64,000 nt of DNA. Source: Planctomycetia bacterium (GTDB lineage Bacteria; Planctomycetota; Planctomycetia; Pirellulales; UBA1268). The notes beneath the pieces were generated by a model. It was not told the origin of the DNA. It saw only the letters and a list, made by a program, of their open reading frames with translations, and made no database searches. The stretch spans positions 1-64,000 of the forward strand of contig BJHK01000013.1 in assembly GCA_014192425.1 (NCBI GenBank), read 5' to 3'. Below are positions 33,885-44,004 of this stretch, piece by piece (the first letter of the stretch is position 1; every line of letters begins with the position of its first letter). A program made the translations under genes and the position numbers.

Positions 33885-34598
33885 CTAGGAGACGAGCGCC
33901 TTCATCTCGCGGACAGCCTGCGAGAAGCCGACGAACACGGCCCGGGCAACGATCGAATGGCCGATGTTCAGCTCCCCCATGCCGGCGAGCCGGGCCACCG
34001 GGACGACGTTGCGGTAGGTGAGCCCGTGGCCGGCGTTGAGAACGAGACCGGCCAGACGGACGCTCGCCGCCGCCCGTGACAGCTCCACGAGCCGCTCGTG
34101 CCGGGTGGCGTCGTCCGGGGCGTCGGCGTAGCGGCCGGTGTGCAACTCGACCGCCTCGACGCCGAGGGCGACGGCGGCGTCGATCTGCCGTGGGCAGGGA
34201 TCGATGAACAGCGACACGAGAATGCCCGCATCGCGCAGCCGGGCCACGGCCGTGGCCGTCGCCTCCCGGTGGGCGACGACGTCGAGGCCCCCCTCGGTGG
34301 TCACCTCCTCGCGCCGCTCCGGCACGAGCGTCGCCTGGCAGGGGTGAACGCGGCAGGCGATGGCGATCATCTCCGGGGCGATCGCGCACTCCAGGTTCAA
34401 TTTTACCTGGACCGTCTGTTTGAGCAGGTCGAGGTCACGGTCCTGGATGTGCCGCCGGTCCTCGCGCAGGTGGACGGTGATCGCGTCGGCGCCCCCGAGT
34501 TCGGCCAGCGCCGCGGCCCAGACCGGGTCAGGCTCGACCGTGCGCCGGGCTTGGCGGACGGTGGCGACGTGGTCGATGTTGACGCCGAGCGTGGCCAT
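33885..34598 (-). CDS. pdxJ: Pyridoxine 5'-phosphate synthase PdxJ
   Basis: Protein of 237 residues, full length. PdxJ condenses 1-deoxyxylulose 5-phosphate with 3-amino-2-oxopropyl phosphate to pyridoxine 5'-phosphate, the last ring-forming step of DXP-dependent vitamin B6 synthesis. Signature segments: [16 protein letters not shown] at the start, [81 protein letters not shown] and [15 protein letters not shown]. Catalytic histidine, glutamate and arginine positions are all present. It lies alone on the minus strand between the repeat array and the HtrA gene. Confidence 0.96.
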   Translation of the reverse strand: MATLGVNIDHVATVRQARRTVEPDPVWAAALAELGGADAITVHLREDRRHIQDRDLDLLKQTVQVKLNLECAIAPEMIAIACRVHPCQATLVPERREEVTTEGGLDVVAHREATATAVARLRDAGILVSLFIDPCPRQIDAAVALGVEAVELHTGRYADAPDDATRHERLVELSRAAASVRLAGLVLNAGHGLTYRNVVPVARLAGMGELNIGHSIVARAVFVGFSQAVREMKALVS

Positions 34599-34683
34599 GG
34601 GCCTGCGGTCCCCGGGTGTGGCGGCCGCGGTCGTGCCGCGGCGCGGCCGTGGGGCTGCACGCCCCGCGGCCGGCCGCGAGAGT

Positions 34684-36258
<1,575 letters not shown>

Positions 36259-36435
36259 CGGTATGGTCCAACCTTTCTTGGGCACAGCGGCCCGACATTG
36301 TATGCGCGCCGCCGCATCCGGCCGATCGGGGAACAGGCCGAGGCGGCGGGCGCGCTTGGCCGTTCTACGGCGGGCGGGGGCAGGTGGTTCGCAGCCGGCC
36401 GCCGGGCGCGGGGTGCGGCGGACGTCCCCGTCGCG

Positions 36436-36465
36436 TTGACAGCCGCCGCGCCGGCTTCGTAGGCT
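36436..36465 (+). promoter_or_regulatory. Candidate sigma-70 promoter for rnc
   Basis: TTGACA (36436-36441), 18-bp spacer, TAGGCT (36460-36465). Transcription would start about 30 bases before the ATG at 36502. The -35 matches the consensus fully; the -10 is moderate. Confidence 0.45.
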
Positions 36466-36501
36466 CCCAAACAGCGGTGAAAAATGGTTCGAGGGTCGAG
36501 G

Positions 36502-37227
36502 ATGGCACGCAAGGAACGACAGGAGCCTCCCGCCCCGACCATCGACGTGGCCGAGTGCCAGCGGCGGATCGGCTACGAGTTTCGCGACCCGGCGGTCCTG
36601 CTCGCCGCTCTGACCCACGCCTCCGGTGCCCGGCACCGGCTCGCCTCCAACGAGCGGCTCGAGTTTCTCGGCGACGCGATCCTCGGGTTTCTCGTCTGCG
36701 AGACGCTCTACCACCTGTTCCCCGAGTCGCTGGAGGGGGACCTGACGCGGATCAAGTCGGTGGTCGTGAGCCGGGAGACGTGCAGCCGGATCAGCGAGCG
36801 TCTCGGGCTCGTCGATTTCCTGATCGTGGGCAAGGGGCTGTCGGCCGGCCGGCCGGTGCCCGAGTCGGTCCTCTCCGACCTCTTCGAGTCGCTGGTGGCG
36901 GCCCTGTACCTCGACGGCGGCATGGAGGCGGTGCGGCCATTCATCGCCCGGCTCGTCGGACCGGAGATCGAGCAGGTGGCGTCGGGGGCGCAGGGCTGCA
37001 ATCACAAGTCACTCCTCCAGCAGTGGTCGCAGCGCGACTTCGGGATCACGCCGACCTACGAGGTGCTGGCGGAGTCGGGGCCCGACCACAGCAAGAAGTT
37101 CCACGTCTCGGCCCAAATCGGCGGCCGGCGCTACTCCCCGGCCTGGGGCCGCAACAAGAAGGAGGCGGAGCAGGGGGCCGCCGCCAACGCCCTTGGCGAA
37201 CTGCGGGCCGAGGCGACGGGCACCTGA
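36502..37227 (+). CDS. rnc: Ribonuclease III
   Basis: About 241 residues. The ATG at 36502 is preferred over 36484 because GAGGG lies six bases before it and the promoter sits just upstream. The endonuclease domain has the signature NERLEFLGDAILGF with its acidic residues, and the second acidic site SDLFESLVAALYLDGG. The double-stranded RNA-binding domain follows (NHKSLLQQWSQRDFG to RNKKEAEQGAAANALGELR). The enzyme cleaves structured RNA in rRNA processing and mRNA decay. Its stop codon lies inside an 18-bp palindrome. Confidence 0.95.
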   Translation: MARKERQEPPAPTIDVAECQRRIGYEFRDPAVLLAALTHASGARHRLASNERLEFLGDAILGFLVCETLYHLFPESLEGDLTRIKSVVVSRETCSRISERLGLVDFLIVGKGLSAGRPVPESVLSDLFESLVAALYLDGGMEAVRPFIARLVGPEIEQVASGAQGCNHKSLLQQWSQRDFGITPTYEVLAESGPDHSKKFHVSAQIGGRRYSPAWGRNKKEAEQGAAANALGELRAEATGT

Positions 37228-37241
37228 GCGGGCCCGCTCAG
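37224..37241. terminator. 18-bp perfect palindrome at the rnc stop codon
   Basis: CTGAGCGGGCCCGCTCAG includes the rnc stop codon and lies where rnc and greA converge with only 46 bp between them. As RNA it would form a hairpin with almost no loop, so termination in both directions is plausible but not proven. Confidence 0.5.
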
Positions 37242-37273
37242 TGCCAGTGCCATGCCTGGCCGTGGCCCGCTCG

Positions 37274-37753
37274 TCAGTCGTCGAAGCGGACCTCGAGGAT
37301 CTCGAACTTCTGCGTGCCGATGGGCACCTCGATGGCGACCCGCTCCCCCACCTTGCGACCGAGCAGCCCCTGGGCGAGCGGGCTGGTGACGTTGATTCGG
37401 CCGCGATCGTAGTCCTCCTCGCCAGCGCCGACGAGCACGAACACCTCCTCGTCGCCGAACGTCAGGTCCTTGACGACGACCGTGGCGCCGAACACCACCT
37501 CGTCACCCGCCTCCTTGGCCCGTTCCACGATCACCGCCCGGGCGAGCTTGTCGCGCAGGAGATTGATTTTCGCCTGGAGGAGACCCTGGCTCTCCCGGGC
37601 ACCGTGGTATTCGGCGTTTTCGCTCAGGTCCCCCTCGCTGCGGGCGGCGGCGACGCGGGCCGAGAGCTTCGGCATCTCGACGTTCTCCAACTCGTCGGCC
37701 TCGGCCTTGAGCTTGTCGTAGCCGGCGCGGGTCATGGGAATGCGATCGGACAT
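37274..37753 (-). CDS. greA: Transcription elongation factor GreA
   Basis: Protein of 159 residues, family length. The N-terminal antiparallel coiled coil reaches into the RNA polymerase secondary channel; its tip GDLSENAEYHGARESQ carries the acidic pair that holds the catalytic magnesium for transcript cleavage. The C-terminal FKBP-like domain spans VVFGATVVVKDLTFGDEEV to SPLAQGLLGRKVGERV. Starts at MSDRIPMTRAGYDKL; the longer frame upstream overlaps the zinc-ribbon gene. It lies 61 bp after that gene on the same strand. Confidence 0.95.
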   Translation of the reverse strand: MSDRIPMTRAGYDKLKAEADELENVEMPKLSARVAAARSEGDLSENAEYHGARESQGLLQAKINLLRDKLARAVIVERAKEAGDEVVFGATVVVKDLTFGDEEVFVLVGAGEEDYDRGRINVTSPLAQGLLGRKVGERVAIEVPIGTQKFEILEVRFDD

Positions 37754-37814
37754 GGCGTGGGTCTCCAGCCAACGGGAAAGCGGGCCGCTCGGCCGGGCCC
37801 GCGGGTGGCGCCGC

Positions 37815-38537
37815 TCAGGCCGGCGCGGATGACTCGGGTGAATAGAGCAGCCGGCCGCAGCTGCGGCAGACGATGATCCGGCCCATGAGCAGGTCGGAGA
37901 GCATGTTGCCGGTGAGCGACTGGAAGCAACCGCCGCAGCTCTGCCCCTCCACGGCGGCGAGGCCGTCGGCGCCCTTCTGCTTGACGATCCTCTCGTAACG
38001 GTCGCGGACGTCGGCTGGCAGGTCACGCTCCACCGTCTCCAGTTCGCCACGGACGCGGGCCACCTCGTCGGCGAGCCGGCCGGCCTCGGCCTCGACGGCC
38101 GCCGTGGCGGAGGCGAGCATTTTTCGCGACTCCTCGACCTCCTTCTCAGCCGCCGGCACGGTCGGCTTGAGGGCGTCGATCCGTTCCAGGGCCTCGAGGA
38201 TCTCGTCCTCGAGCACCTTCGTCGCCATGGCGTCGGCGGCGAGCTGCTCCTTGAGCGCCTGGTATTCGCGGTTGGTCTTGCAGGCGTTGAGTTTGCCCTC
38301 GAGGTCGCGGTGCTTGGCTTCGGCCGACTTGAGCTGCAATTGCTTCTGGTCGGCGGCCATCCGCGCCTTCTTGACGTCGTCCTGGGCCGCGGCCTTGCGG
38401 GCCTCGGCGGCCTCCAGCTGCCGCGTGCCGGCGGCGACCTTGCGTGGACCGGCAGTCTGCCTGTCGCGCAGGTCGGCGAGTTGCCGGTGGATGCGGTGCA
38501 GGGTGCGAAGGGTGGCGGCGGAGACGGCGACGGCCAT
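37815..38537 (-). CDS. Coiled-coil protein with C4 zinc ribbon (DUF164-like)
   Basis: About 240 residues from MAVAVSAATLRTLH. Residues 5-190 form a long alpha-helical coiled coil (RLEAAEARKAAAQDD-type heptads, KTNREYQALKEQLAADA). The C-terminal zinc ribbon has CxxC pairs in QSCGGCFQSL and VCRSCGRLL. Proteins of this build (formerly DUF164, including chlamydial CdsZ and the archaeal/bacterial HsdR-less zinc-ribbon family) are thought to bind nucleic acid or protein partners. Role here unknown; location between rpoD and greA suggests a link to transcription or translation. Confidence 0.85.
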   Translation of the reverse strand: MAVAVSAATLRTLHRIHRQLADLRDRQTAGPRKVAAGTRQLEAAEARKAAAQDDVKKARMAADQKQLQLKSAEAKHRDLEGKLNACKTNREYQALKEQLAADAMATKVLEDEILEALERIDALKPTVPAAEKEVEESRKMLASATAAVEAEAGRLADEVARVRGELETVERDLPADVRDRYERIVKQKGADGLAAVEGQSCGGCFQSLTGNMLSDLLMGRIIVCRSCGRLLYSPESSAPA

Positions 38538-38725
38538 GCGGCGGACCTGCTGCGGGACGGGAGACACGTACCGAAACAGTCTAGCAGACTCTGGAAGCAA
38601 TTTTGCCGGGCCGTTCTCGGCGCGGAACGGGCGCAGGTCTTTGCGCAGAAGCGATGCCGCGCCGTCCCCCGGCCGGGCGGGCCGGCCGGGGAACGCGGGC
38701 GGGTTGCCGACGGTCGCGGGGCGGC

Positions 38726-40471
38726 TCAGTTGACCGAGCCGGCGGCGCCCTCGAGGAAGTTTTCCAGTTGCCGAGACCGGACCGGGTGCTGGAGCTTCTT
38801 CACCGCCTTGGCCTCGATCTGCCGGACACGCTCGCGGGTCACGCGGAAGATCCGCCCCACCTCCTCGAGCGTGTAGGTGTAGCCGTCGGTGAGGCCGTAC
38901 CGCAGCCGGATGATCTCCCGCTCCCGGTACGTGAGCGTCTTGAGGAGTGTCTCGATCCGGTCGCGAAGCAGGCCGTGGGTCGTGGAGTGCGTCGGGCTGG
39001 CCACGCTGGCATCCTCGACGAACTCGCTGAAGCTGGCGTCCTCGCTCTCCCCGACCGGCCGGTCGAGGCTCATCGGCTGCCGCCCCATGTCGAGCACCCG
39101 CCTGGCCTCTTCCACCGGAACCCCGGCCGCATGGGCGATCTCCTCCGGCGCCGGCTCACGGCCGAGCTCGTGGAGGAGCTTCTTGGCGGTCGTCCGCAGC
39201 TTGGAGAGGACGTCGATCATGTGCACCGGGATGCGGATCGTCCGCGCCTGGTCGGCGATCGCCCGCGTGATCGCCTGGCGGATCCACCACGTGGCGTAGG
39301 TCGAGAACTTGAACCCGCGCCGGTACTCGTACTTGTCCACCGCCCGCATCAGCCCCGTGTTCCCCTCCTGGATGAGGTCGAGGAAGGAAAGGCCGCGGTT
39401 GCGGTACTTCTTGGCGATCGAGACCACGAGCCGGAGGTTCGACGCCGACAGGTTCCGCTTCGCCGCCTCGTACTCGGTCCGCAGCTTCTCCAGCATCTGC
39501 ACCCGGGTGCGGAGCGACCGCGGGCTCTCCAGCGTGGTGAGCATCAGGTCGCGCAGCTCCTTCCGCATGTCGTCGCGGTCGGCGGGGGCGATCGTGCCCG
39601 CCTTCATGAGTCGGAGGTCCTCCTGGAGCCTGTCCATGCGGGCCGACATCCCGCGCAGGATCTTCACCAGCGGCTGGACGCGACGGGTCCGCAGGCTGAG
39701 CTCCTCGACGAGCACGAGCGACTTGGCACGCGCACGTCGAAAGCGGAGCCGGGCGTCCCGGGCGTCGGCGGCCGAGGTCCGCTTGCTGACGAGGAGGCGG
39801 AAGTCGGCCCGGCTCGCCTCCATGAGGTGGTCGAGCGTCGCCAGGTTGTGCGGCATCCGCGACTGGATCTGCTCCTTCGTGAGCCGCTCGGTGAGCGACA
39901 CCTTGATGGTGCGGTCGAAGGGGAGCTGCCCCTCGTGGACGCGGCGCAGCGTGTCGACCGTCGTCCGCAGCGAGTAGGCGCTGCCGAGGACCGCACGGCG
40001 GAACCGCTTCCGCGTGACCTCGATCCGCTTGGCGAGCGAGATCTCCTCGCGCCGGGTGAGGAGCGGAATCTCCGCCATCTGGGCGAGGTACATGCGGATC
40101 GGGTCGTTGCCGGCGTTGGACGGAGGCGTGGTGATCGCCTCGTCGCGCCGGGGCTTGGCCGGAACGGGGGCGGGAGCCGCGGCAGCGGCCGGCGCTGCCG
40201 GCTCAGCCTCGGGCTCCGGGGGCGTGTCGACGAGTTCGATCCCCTGCTCCTCGAGGGCCACGAGGAGGGCGTCGATCTTCTCCGGATCAACCGCTTCGTC
40301 CGGGAGGTAGGCGTTGACCTGGTCGAACGTCAGATAGCCCTGAGACCGGCCAGCGGCGATGAGCTGCGACAGGTCGCCCTCGGCGTGCGGCCCGGCTGCC
40401 GGAACATGGTCGGGCAGTCGGTTGACCGCCGTGTGATGCTGCTGGTTTTGACCGCGGGAAACGCTCGTCAT
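38726..40471 (-). CDS. rpoD: RNA polymerase primary sigma factor RpoD
   Basis: Protein of 581 residues. Region 1.1 spans about 33-85 ([17 protein letters not shown]), followed by an Ala/Pro-rich linker. Region 1.2 starts at [18 protein letters not shown] non-conserved insert of about 180 residues lies before region 2 ([54 protein letters not shown]). Region 3 starts near [14 protein letters not shown], and region 4 holds the helix-turn-helix [20 protein letters not shown] that reads the -35 element. AAGGAG nine bases before the ATG confirms the start. It follows dnaG by 103 bp on the same strand, the classical dnaG-rpoD order. Confidence 0.96.
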   Translation of the reverse strand: MTSVSRGQNQQHHTAVNRLPDHVPAAGPHAEGDLSQLIAAGRSQGYLTFDQVNAYLPDEAVDPEKIDALLVALEEQGIELVDTPPEPEAEPAAPAAAAAPAPVPAKPRRDEAITTPPSNAGNDPIRMYLAQMAEIPLLTRREEISLAKRIEVTRKRFRRAVLGSAYSLRTTVDTLRRVHEGQLPFDRTIKVSLTERLTKEQIQSRMPHNLATLDHLMEASRADFRLLVSKRTSAADARDARLRFRRARAKSLVLVEELSLRTRRVQPLVKILRGMSARMDRLQEDLRLMKAGTIAPADRDDMRKELRDLMLTTLESPRSLRTRVQMLEKLRTEYEAAKRNLSASNLRLVVSIAKKYRNRGLSFLDLIQEGNTGLMRAVDKYEYRRGFKFSTYATWWIRQAITRAIADQARTIRIPVHMIDVLSKLRTTAKKLLHELGREPAPEEIAHAAGVPVEEARRVLDMGRQPMSLDRPVGESEDASFSEFVEDASVASPTHSTTHGLLRDRIETLLKTLTYREREIIRLRYGLTDGYTYTLEEVGRIFRVTRERVRQIEAKAVKKLQHPVRSRQLENFLEGAAGSVN

Positions 40472-40574
40472 ACTCGGTTCTCCTTCACCATCGTACCGTC
40501 AACTCGCACCGCCCCCCGACCCGTCCGGAGGCAAAGCCCAGGACCGGCCGATCGCAGCGACGAGACGGGCACCC

Positions 40575-42425
40575 TTACCCATCCTTGGGCTCGGACATGC
40601 CCTGGACGGCCCGCCGCTCCGCGACGAGCCGTTCCAGAAGTTCAGCCTCCGACCGGGAATCCAGCCGGGATGTTTTCAGCGCCCGGGCGCTCACGTGCGC
40701 CTGCCGCTCCGCGGAGCGGCGACGCAGGGCGTCCTCGAGGTGCCGGAGCCGCTCGCCGGGGGCGAGCGGGCCGCGTGAAGCGGCCGACTCGTCGGCCGCG
40801 ACCAGCAAGCTCTGCAGCGCCGGGTCGCCGATCTCGAGCAGGAGAGCGGGCAGGGCGACGGGCCGCCCCTCCTGGTGGAGCCGCTCGGCGGCGGCCAGCA
40901 CCGTCCGCGCCTCCGCGGTCTCGAGTTCCGAACCGCCGGACTGGCGCACGATGAGGCCGATGCTGTCGGGCACACCGACGAGGACCTCGATCACCTCCCG
41001 GTCCCAGGCGGGGAGTCTGGGCAGGGCGGTCGTGCGCAGCGCGGCGCCGGCTGCGTCCGCAGCGGCGGGAGCCGGCCCAGTGGAGCCACGGAGGTCCAGG
41101 ACCCGGCTGCGCAGGACGTCACGCGAGATCCCGAACCGACGCGAGAGTCGGCCGAGCACCTGGTCCTCGCGGAGACGACGCTGCGACGGCGAGAGCGGGG
41201 ACCGGGGCGAGACGCGGGCCAACGCGCCGAGCACGCTCTCAAGCGCCGTCAGGGCGGCGTCGTCGCCGGCGTCCGGGGCCAGAGACGCGATCGCCTCCTC
41301 CATGCGGTAGTCGAGCGGGTCGATCGCTGCGGCGACGAGCGCCTCGAAGGCCTCGCGACCCCGCTCGAGGACGAACTCGCAGGGATCGACGCCAGCGGGC
41401 ATCCGCGCGATCCGCACGTCGATCGGCTCGGCGAGGAGGACGTCGAGGATTTCGTTGGCCCGCCTGCGACCGGCGTCGTCGCCGTCGAGGAGGAGCACGA
41501 TCCGGTCCGCATAGCGGCGGATGAGTTTGGCGTGCCGCTCGCCGAGGGCCGTGCCGAGGACGGCGACCACATCGCCGATCCCGGCCTGCCGGGCGGCGAG
41601 GCAGTCGGTGTAGCCCTCGACCACGATCGCCCGGCGCGAGGCCGCCATCGCCTCGCGGGCCGTGTCGAGGCCGTAGAGCATCGAACTCTTGGAGAACAGC
41701 GGCGTCTCGGGGGAGTTGATGTACTTCGCCGGATCGTCCGAGCCGGGGAGGACGCGGCCGCCGAAGGCGATGCAACGGCCCTGCGGATCGCGGATCGGGA
41801 ACATCGCCCGGCCGCGGAAGCGGTCGTAGTGGCCGCCGCGTTCCTGGCGCTCGACGACGAGGCCGGCCCGGGCAAGATCCTGCGGCTGGAAGCCGGCGGC
41901 CGACGCCTGCCGGAGAAGCCAGTCCCACGCTTGCGGCGCGAACCCGAGTTGGAAGTGGCCGATCGTGCGCTGGTCGAGGCCGCGGCCGGCGAGGTAGTCG
42001 CGGGCCGGGCCCGCCTCGGGAGCCGAGAGCAGGCAGGCATGAAACCGCTCGGCAGCCCACGTGCAGATGCGGACGAGGGCGGCCTTGTCGTCGGTGGGGA
42101 GGCCGGCCCGGCCGCGGGGCATCTCGATTCCGGCCCGGTCGGCCAGTTGCTCGATGGCCTCGCGAAACTCGAGTTTCTCCATGCGCATGACGAAGTTGAA
42201 GACGTCACCGCCGATGTCGCAGACCCAGCAGCGGAACGTCTGCCGCTCAGGGTTGACCTGCAGGCTGGGGCGGGAGTCGTCGTGCCACGGGCAAAGGCCG
42301 ACAAGCCCGCGGCCCGATCGCTTCAGCGAGATGTAGCCCCCCACGAGGTCGACGATGTCGATCGCGTCACGGACCCGCTCCTTGAGGTCGTCTCGGGACG
42401 GCGGCGGGGCATGCTGCTGGGCCAC
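40575..42425 (-). CDS. dnaG: DNA primase DnaG
   Basis: About 616 residues. A GTG at 42425 preceded by ACAGG is preferred over the upstream GTG at 42476, because the promoter's start site would fall at or near 42476. The zinc domain has C45 and H48 (CPWH) with C66 and C69 (CWVC). The TOPRIM catalytic core has RAIVVEGYTDCLAARQ with the glutamate and IVLLLDGDDAGRR with the DxD. The C-terminal helicase-binding part is divergent. Synthesises RNA primers at the fork. First gene of dnaG-rpoD. Confidence 0.95.
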   Translation of the reverse strand: MAQQHAPPPSRDDLKERVRDAIDIVDLVGGYISLKRSGRGLVGLCPWHDDSRPSLQVNPERQTFRCWVCDIGGDVFNFVMRMEKLEFREAIEQLADRAGIEMPRGRAGLPTDDKAALVRICTWAAERFHACLLSAPEAGPARDYLAGRGLDQRTIGHFQLGFAPQAWDWLLRQASAAGFQPQDLARAGLVVERQERGGHYDRFRGRAMFPIRDPQGRCIAFGGRVLPGSDDPAKYINSPETPLFSKSSMLYGLDTAREAMAASRRAIVVEGYTDCLAARQAGIGDVVAVLGTALGERHAKLIRRYADRIVLLLDGDDAGRRRANEILDVLLAEPIDVRIARMPAGVDPCEFVLERGREAFEALVAAAIDPLDYRMEEAIASLAPDAGDDAALTALESVLGALARVSPRSPLSPSQRRLREDQVLGRLSRRFGISRDVLRSRVLDLRGSTGPAPAAADAAGAALRTTALPRLPAWDREVIEVLVGVPDSIGLIVRQSGGSELETAEARTVLAAAERLHQEGRPVALPALLLEIGDPALQSLLVAADESAASRGPLAPGERLRHLEDALRRRSAERQAHVSARALKTSRLDSRSEAELLERLVAERRAVQGMSEPKDG

Positions 42426-42482
42426 GGTGAAACCTGTCACGTGGATACGGGGGCGATCAGCACCGAAACGAATCACCGTTCG

Positions 42483-42511
42483 AATCTAGAACCTCCCCGA
42501 GAACGGGTCAA
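42483..42511 (-). promoter_or_regulatory. Candidate sigma-70 promoter for dnaG
   Basis: On the minus strand TTGACC (42506-42511), 17-bp spacer, TAGATT (42483-42488). The start of transcription would lie near 42476, about 50 nt before the GTG at 42425. Confidence 0.5.
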
Positions 42512-42667
42512 CGCCAAGAAACTGCGGCGCATTTCGCCTAGATTGCCAGGCCGCTGCGGCGGCGGGAACACGATCAAAGCCGCGTCCTCACGCGTCGCCG
42601 CGTTGTCGCGCTCGGTGTGCTCGGTGTGCCAGGAAACGGCGTCGTGGCGGTCGGCGCCGCCGCCGCA

Positions 42668-43123
42668 TCAGGACATGAGCCGATCGACGCTGTCGAGGAG
42701 CCGGTCCATCGGAAACGGCTTGCGGATGTAGTCGTCCACGCCGAGCATCTCCGCGTAGGCCTTGTGGCGGGCCCCTTCGTTGGCCGTGATCATGATCACG
42801 CGAACCGGATCGGGCTTTGTCCGCCGCAGCCACTCGAGGACGATGAAGCCGCTCCGCTTCGGCATCATCATGTCGAGAATCACCAGGTCGGGGGCGTCGC
42901 GCTCCGCCAGCACCGCCCCCTGGTTCCCGTCCCGGGCCACGAGGATCACGTAGCCGCGGGATTCGAGCACGGTCCGCATCGACTCGACGATCTCGGGGTC
43001 GTCGTCCACGAGGAGGATTCGCTTTCCCGTCCCGGCGGCGGAATCCGCGGGGATCGAGGACTCCCCGGGCAACGCCGGATCGCGCGGCGCGGAGGTTTTT
43101 CTGGGCTTCTTGAGGGCTGTCAT
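42668..43123 (-). CDS. Response regulator receiver protein (single domain)
   Basis: Protein of 151 residues with a 33-residue basic, Pro/Ser-rich leader before one CheY-like receiver domain. The acidic pocket is D41/D42 in LLVDDDPEI, the phosphoacceptor D84 in VILDMMMPKRSG, the switch threonine in IMITANEG and the lysine in IRKPFPMDRL. No output domain. Since the chemotaxis block lacks cheY, such stand-alone regulators are candidates to be its target, but nothing in position (30 kb away) supports this directly. No histidine kinase gene is adjacent. Confidence 0.88.
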   Translation of the reverse strand: MTALKKPRKTSAPRDPALPGESSIPADSAAGTGKRILLVDDDPEIVESMRTVLESRGYVILVARDGNQGAVLAERDAPDLVILDMMMPKRSGFIVLEWLRRTKPDPVRVIMITANEGARHKAYAEMLGVDDYIRKPFPMDRLLDSVDRLMS

Positions 43124-43210
43124 GAGGGTGCGAACACAGGGTGTATGAGCCGGTGGGAAGCCACGGAAAGCCCACGATTGGAGGAGCGGAGTTTAGCCGC
43201 GCCAGGCTCA

Positions 43211-43933
43211 TCAATCCATCCCGGACCCCGCTCTGGGCCGGGGACCGCAGGACAGGCACACGGCCGCCATGACAAGTCCGAGCGCCGCGCCACAGCAGAC
43301 ATCGCTCGGATAGTGGGCCAGCGAGACGACCCGTTGCATGGCGGCAAGGGCGGCGATGGCGGCGAAGAACCACGTCGCCTGCGGATAGCGCCAGGAGAGG
43401 GCTGCGGCGAGTCCGGCCGCCGTCGCGGCATGCCCCGATGGAAAACTCGCCAAATCGGACGATCCAGGGTCGGTCAGCGCCAGCGCCCCGTCACCGAACG
43501 TGGCCAGAGCGCTTGGCAGGTCGGCAAGATCGGCCGCCCGAGGCCTGACCCGGGCGATCGTCGCCTTGATCAGATTCGCCGCCAGGCCGCCGGCATACGT
43601 GGCGGCCACCATCCGCGCGAAGTCGCTCCAGCCGGCGTTTCCCGAGCGGCCCCGGCGGAGCGTGGGATCGAGCGCGAGTACGGCGGCGAGGAGAACGGCC
43701 ACCCCGGTGCCGTGGGCGAACGCCTCGCTGAAGTTGAGGAGCCGGACGATCTCCCTCTCGACTCCCCGGAAGTCCTTGAAGGAGGTGAGTCGCGGACGGT
43801 GGGAGCGCAGCCACGTGGCGACGGGCAGGTCGACCGCCAGGGAGGCGAGGCCAAGGCAGGTGAGGACCGCTGCCACGGCGAGCAGCCGCTGCCAGTGACG
43901 GGTGGTTTCGCGACGGAAAAGCAATCCGGCCAT
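43211..43933 (-). CDS. PAP2-superfamily membrane phosphatase
   Basis: About 240 residues. Start at MAGLLFRRE; the frame continues upstream in non-protein-like sequence. Five to six membrane helices. The three phosphatase motifs of the PAP2 family are present: KATIARVRPR, the central FPSGHAATAAGLAAAL, and RVVSLAHYPSDVCCG with the catalytic histidine. Substrate is likely a lipid phosphate such as phosphatidic acid or undecaprenyl pyrophosphate. Between motifs 1 and 2 the loop DLADLPSALATFGDGALALT is longer than usual. It follows comM on the minus strand. Confidence 0.88.
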   Translation of the reverse strand: MAGLLFRRETTRHWQRLLAVAAVLTCLGLASLAVDLPVATWLRSHRPRLTSFKDFRGVEREIVRLLNFSEAFAHGTGVAVLLAAVLALDPTLRRGRSGNAGWSDFARMVAATYAGGLAANLIKATIARVRPRAADLADLPSALATFGDGALALTDPGSSDLASFPSGHAATAAGLAAALSWRYPQATWFFAAIAALAAMQRVVSLAHYPSDVCCGAALGLVMAAVCLSCGPRPRAGSGMD

Positions 43934-44004
43934 CGGGCCGAGTGTCGCAAAGCCGTGGCGGCCGGTCGAGAGGAAATCCCGCTTGGCGGGACGCGGGCCG
44001 GGCG

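Noticed and set aside
42426-42476. Upstream GTG (42476) as start of dnaG
   Set aside because: The promoter at 42483-42511 would place the transcription start at about 42476, leaving no leader, while the GTG at 42425 has a plausible ribosome-binding site.
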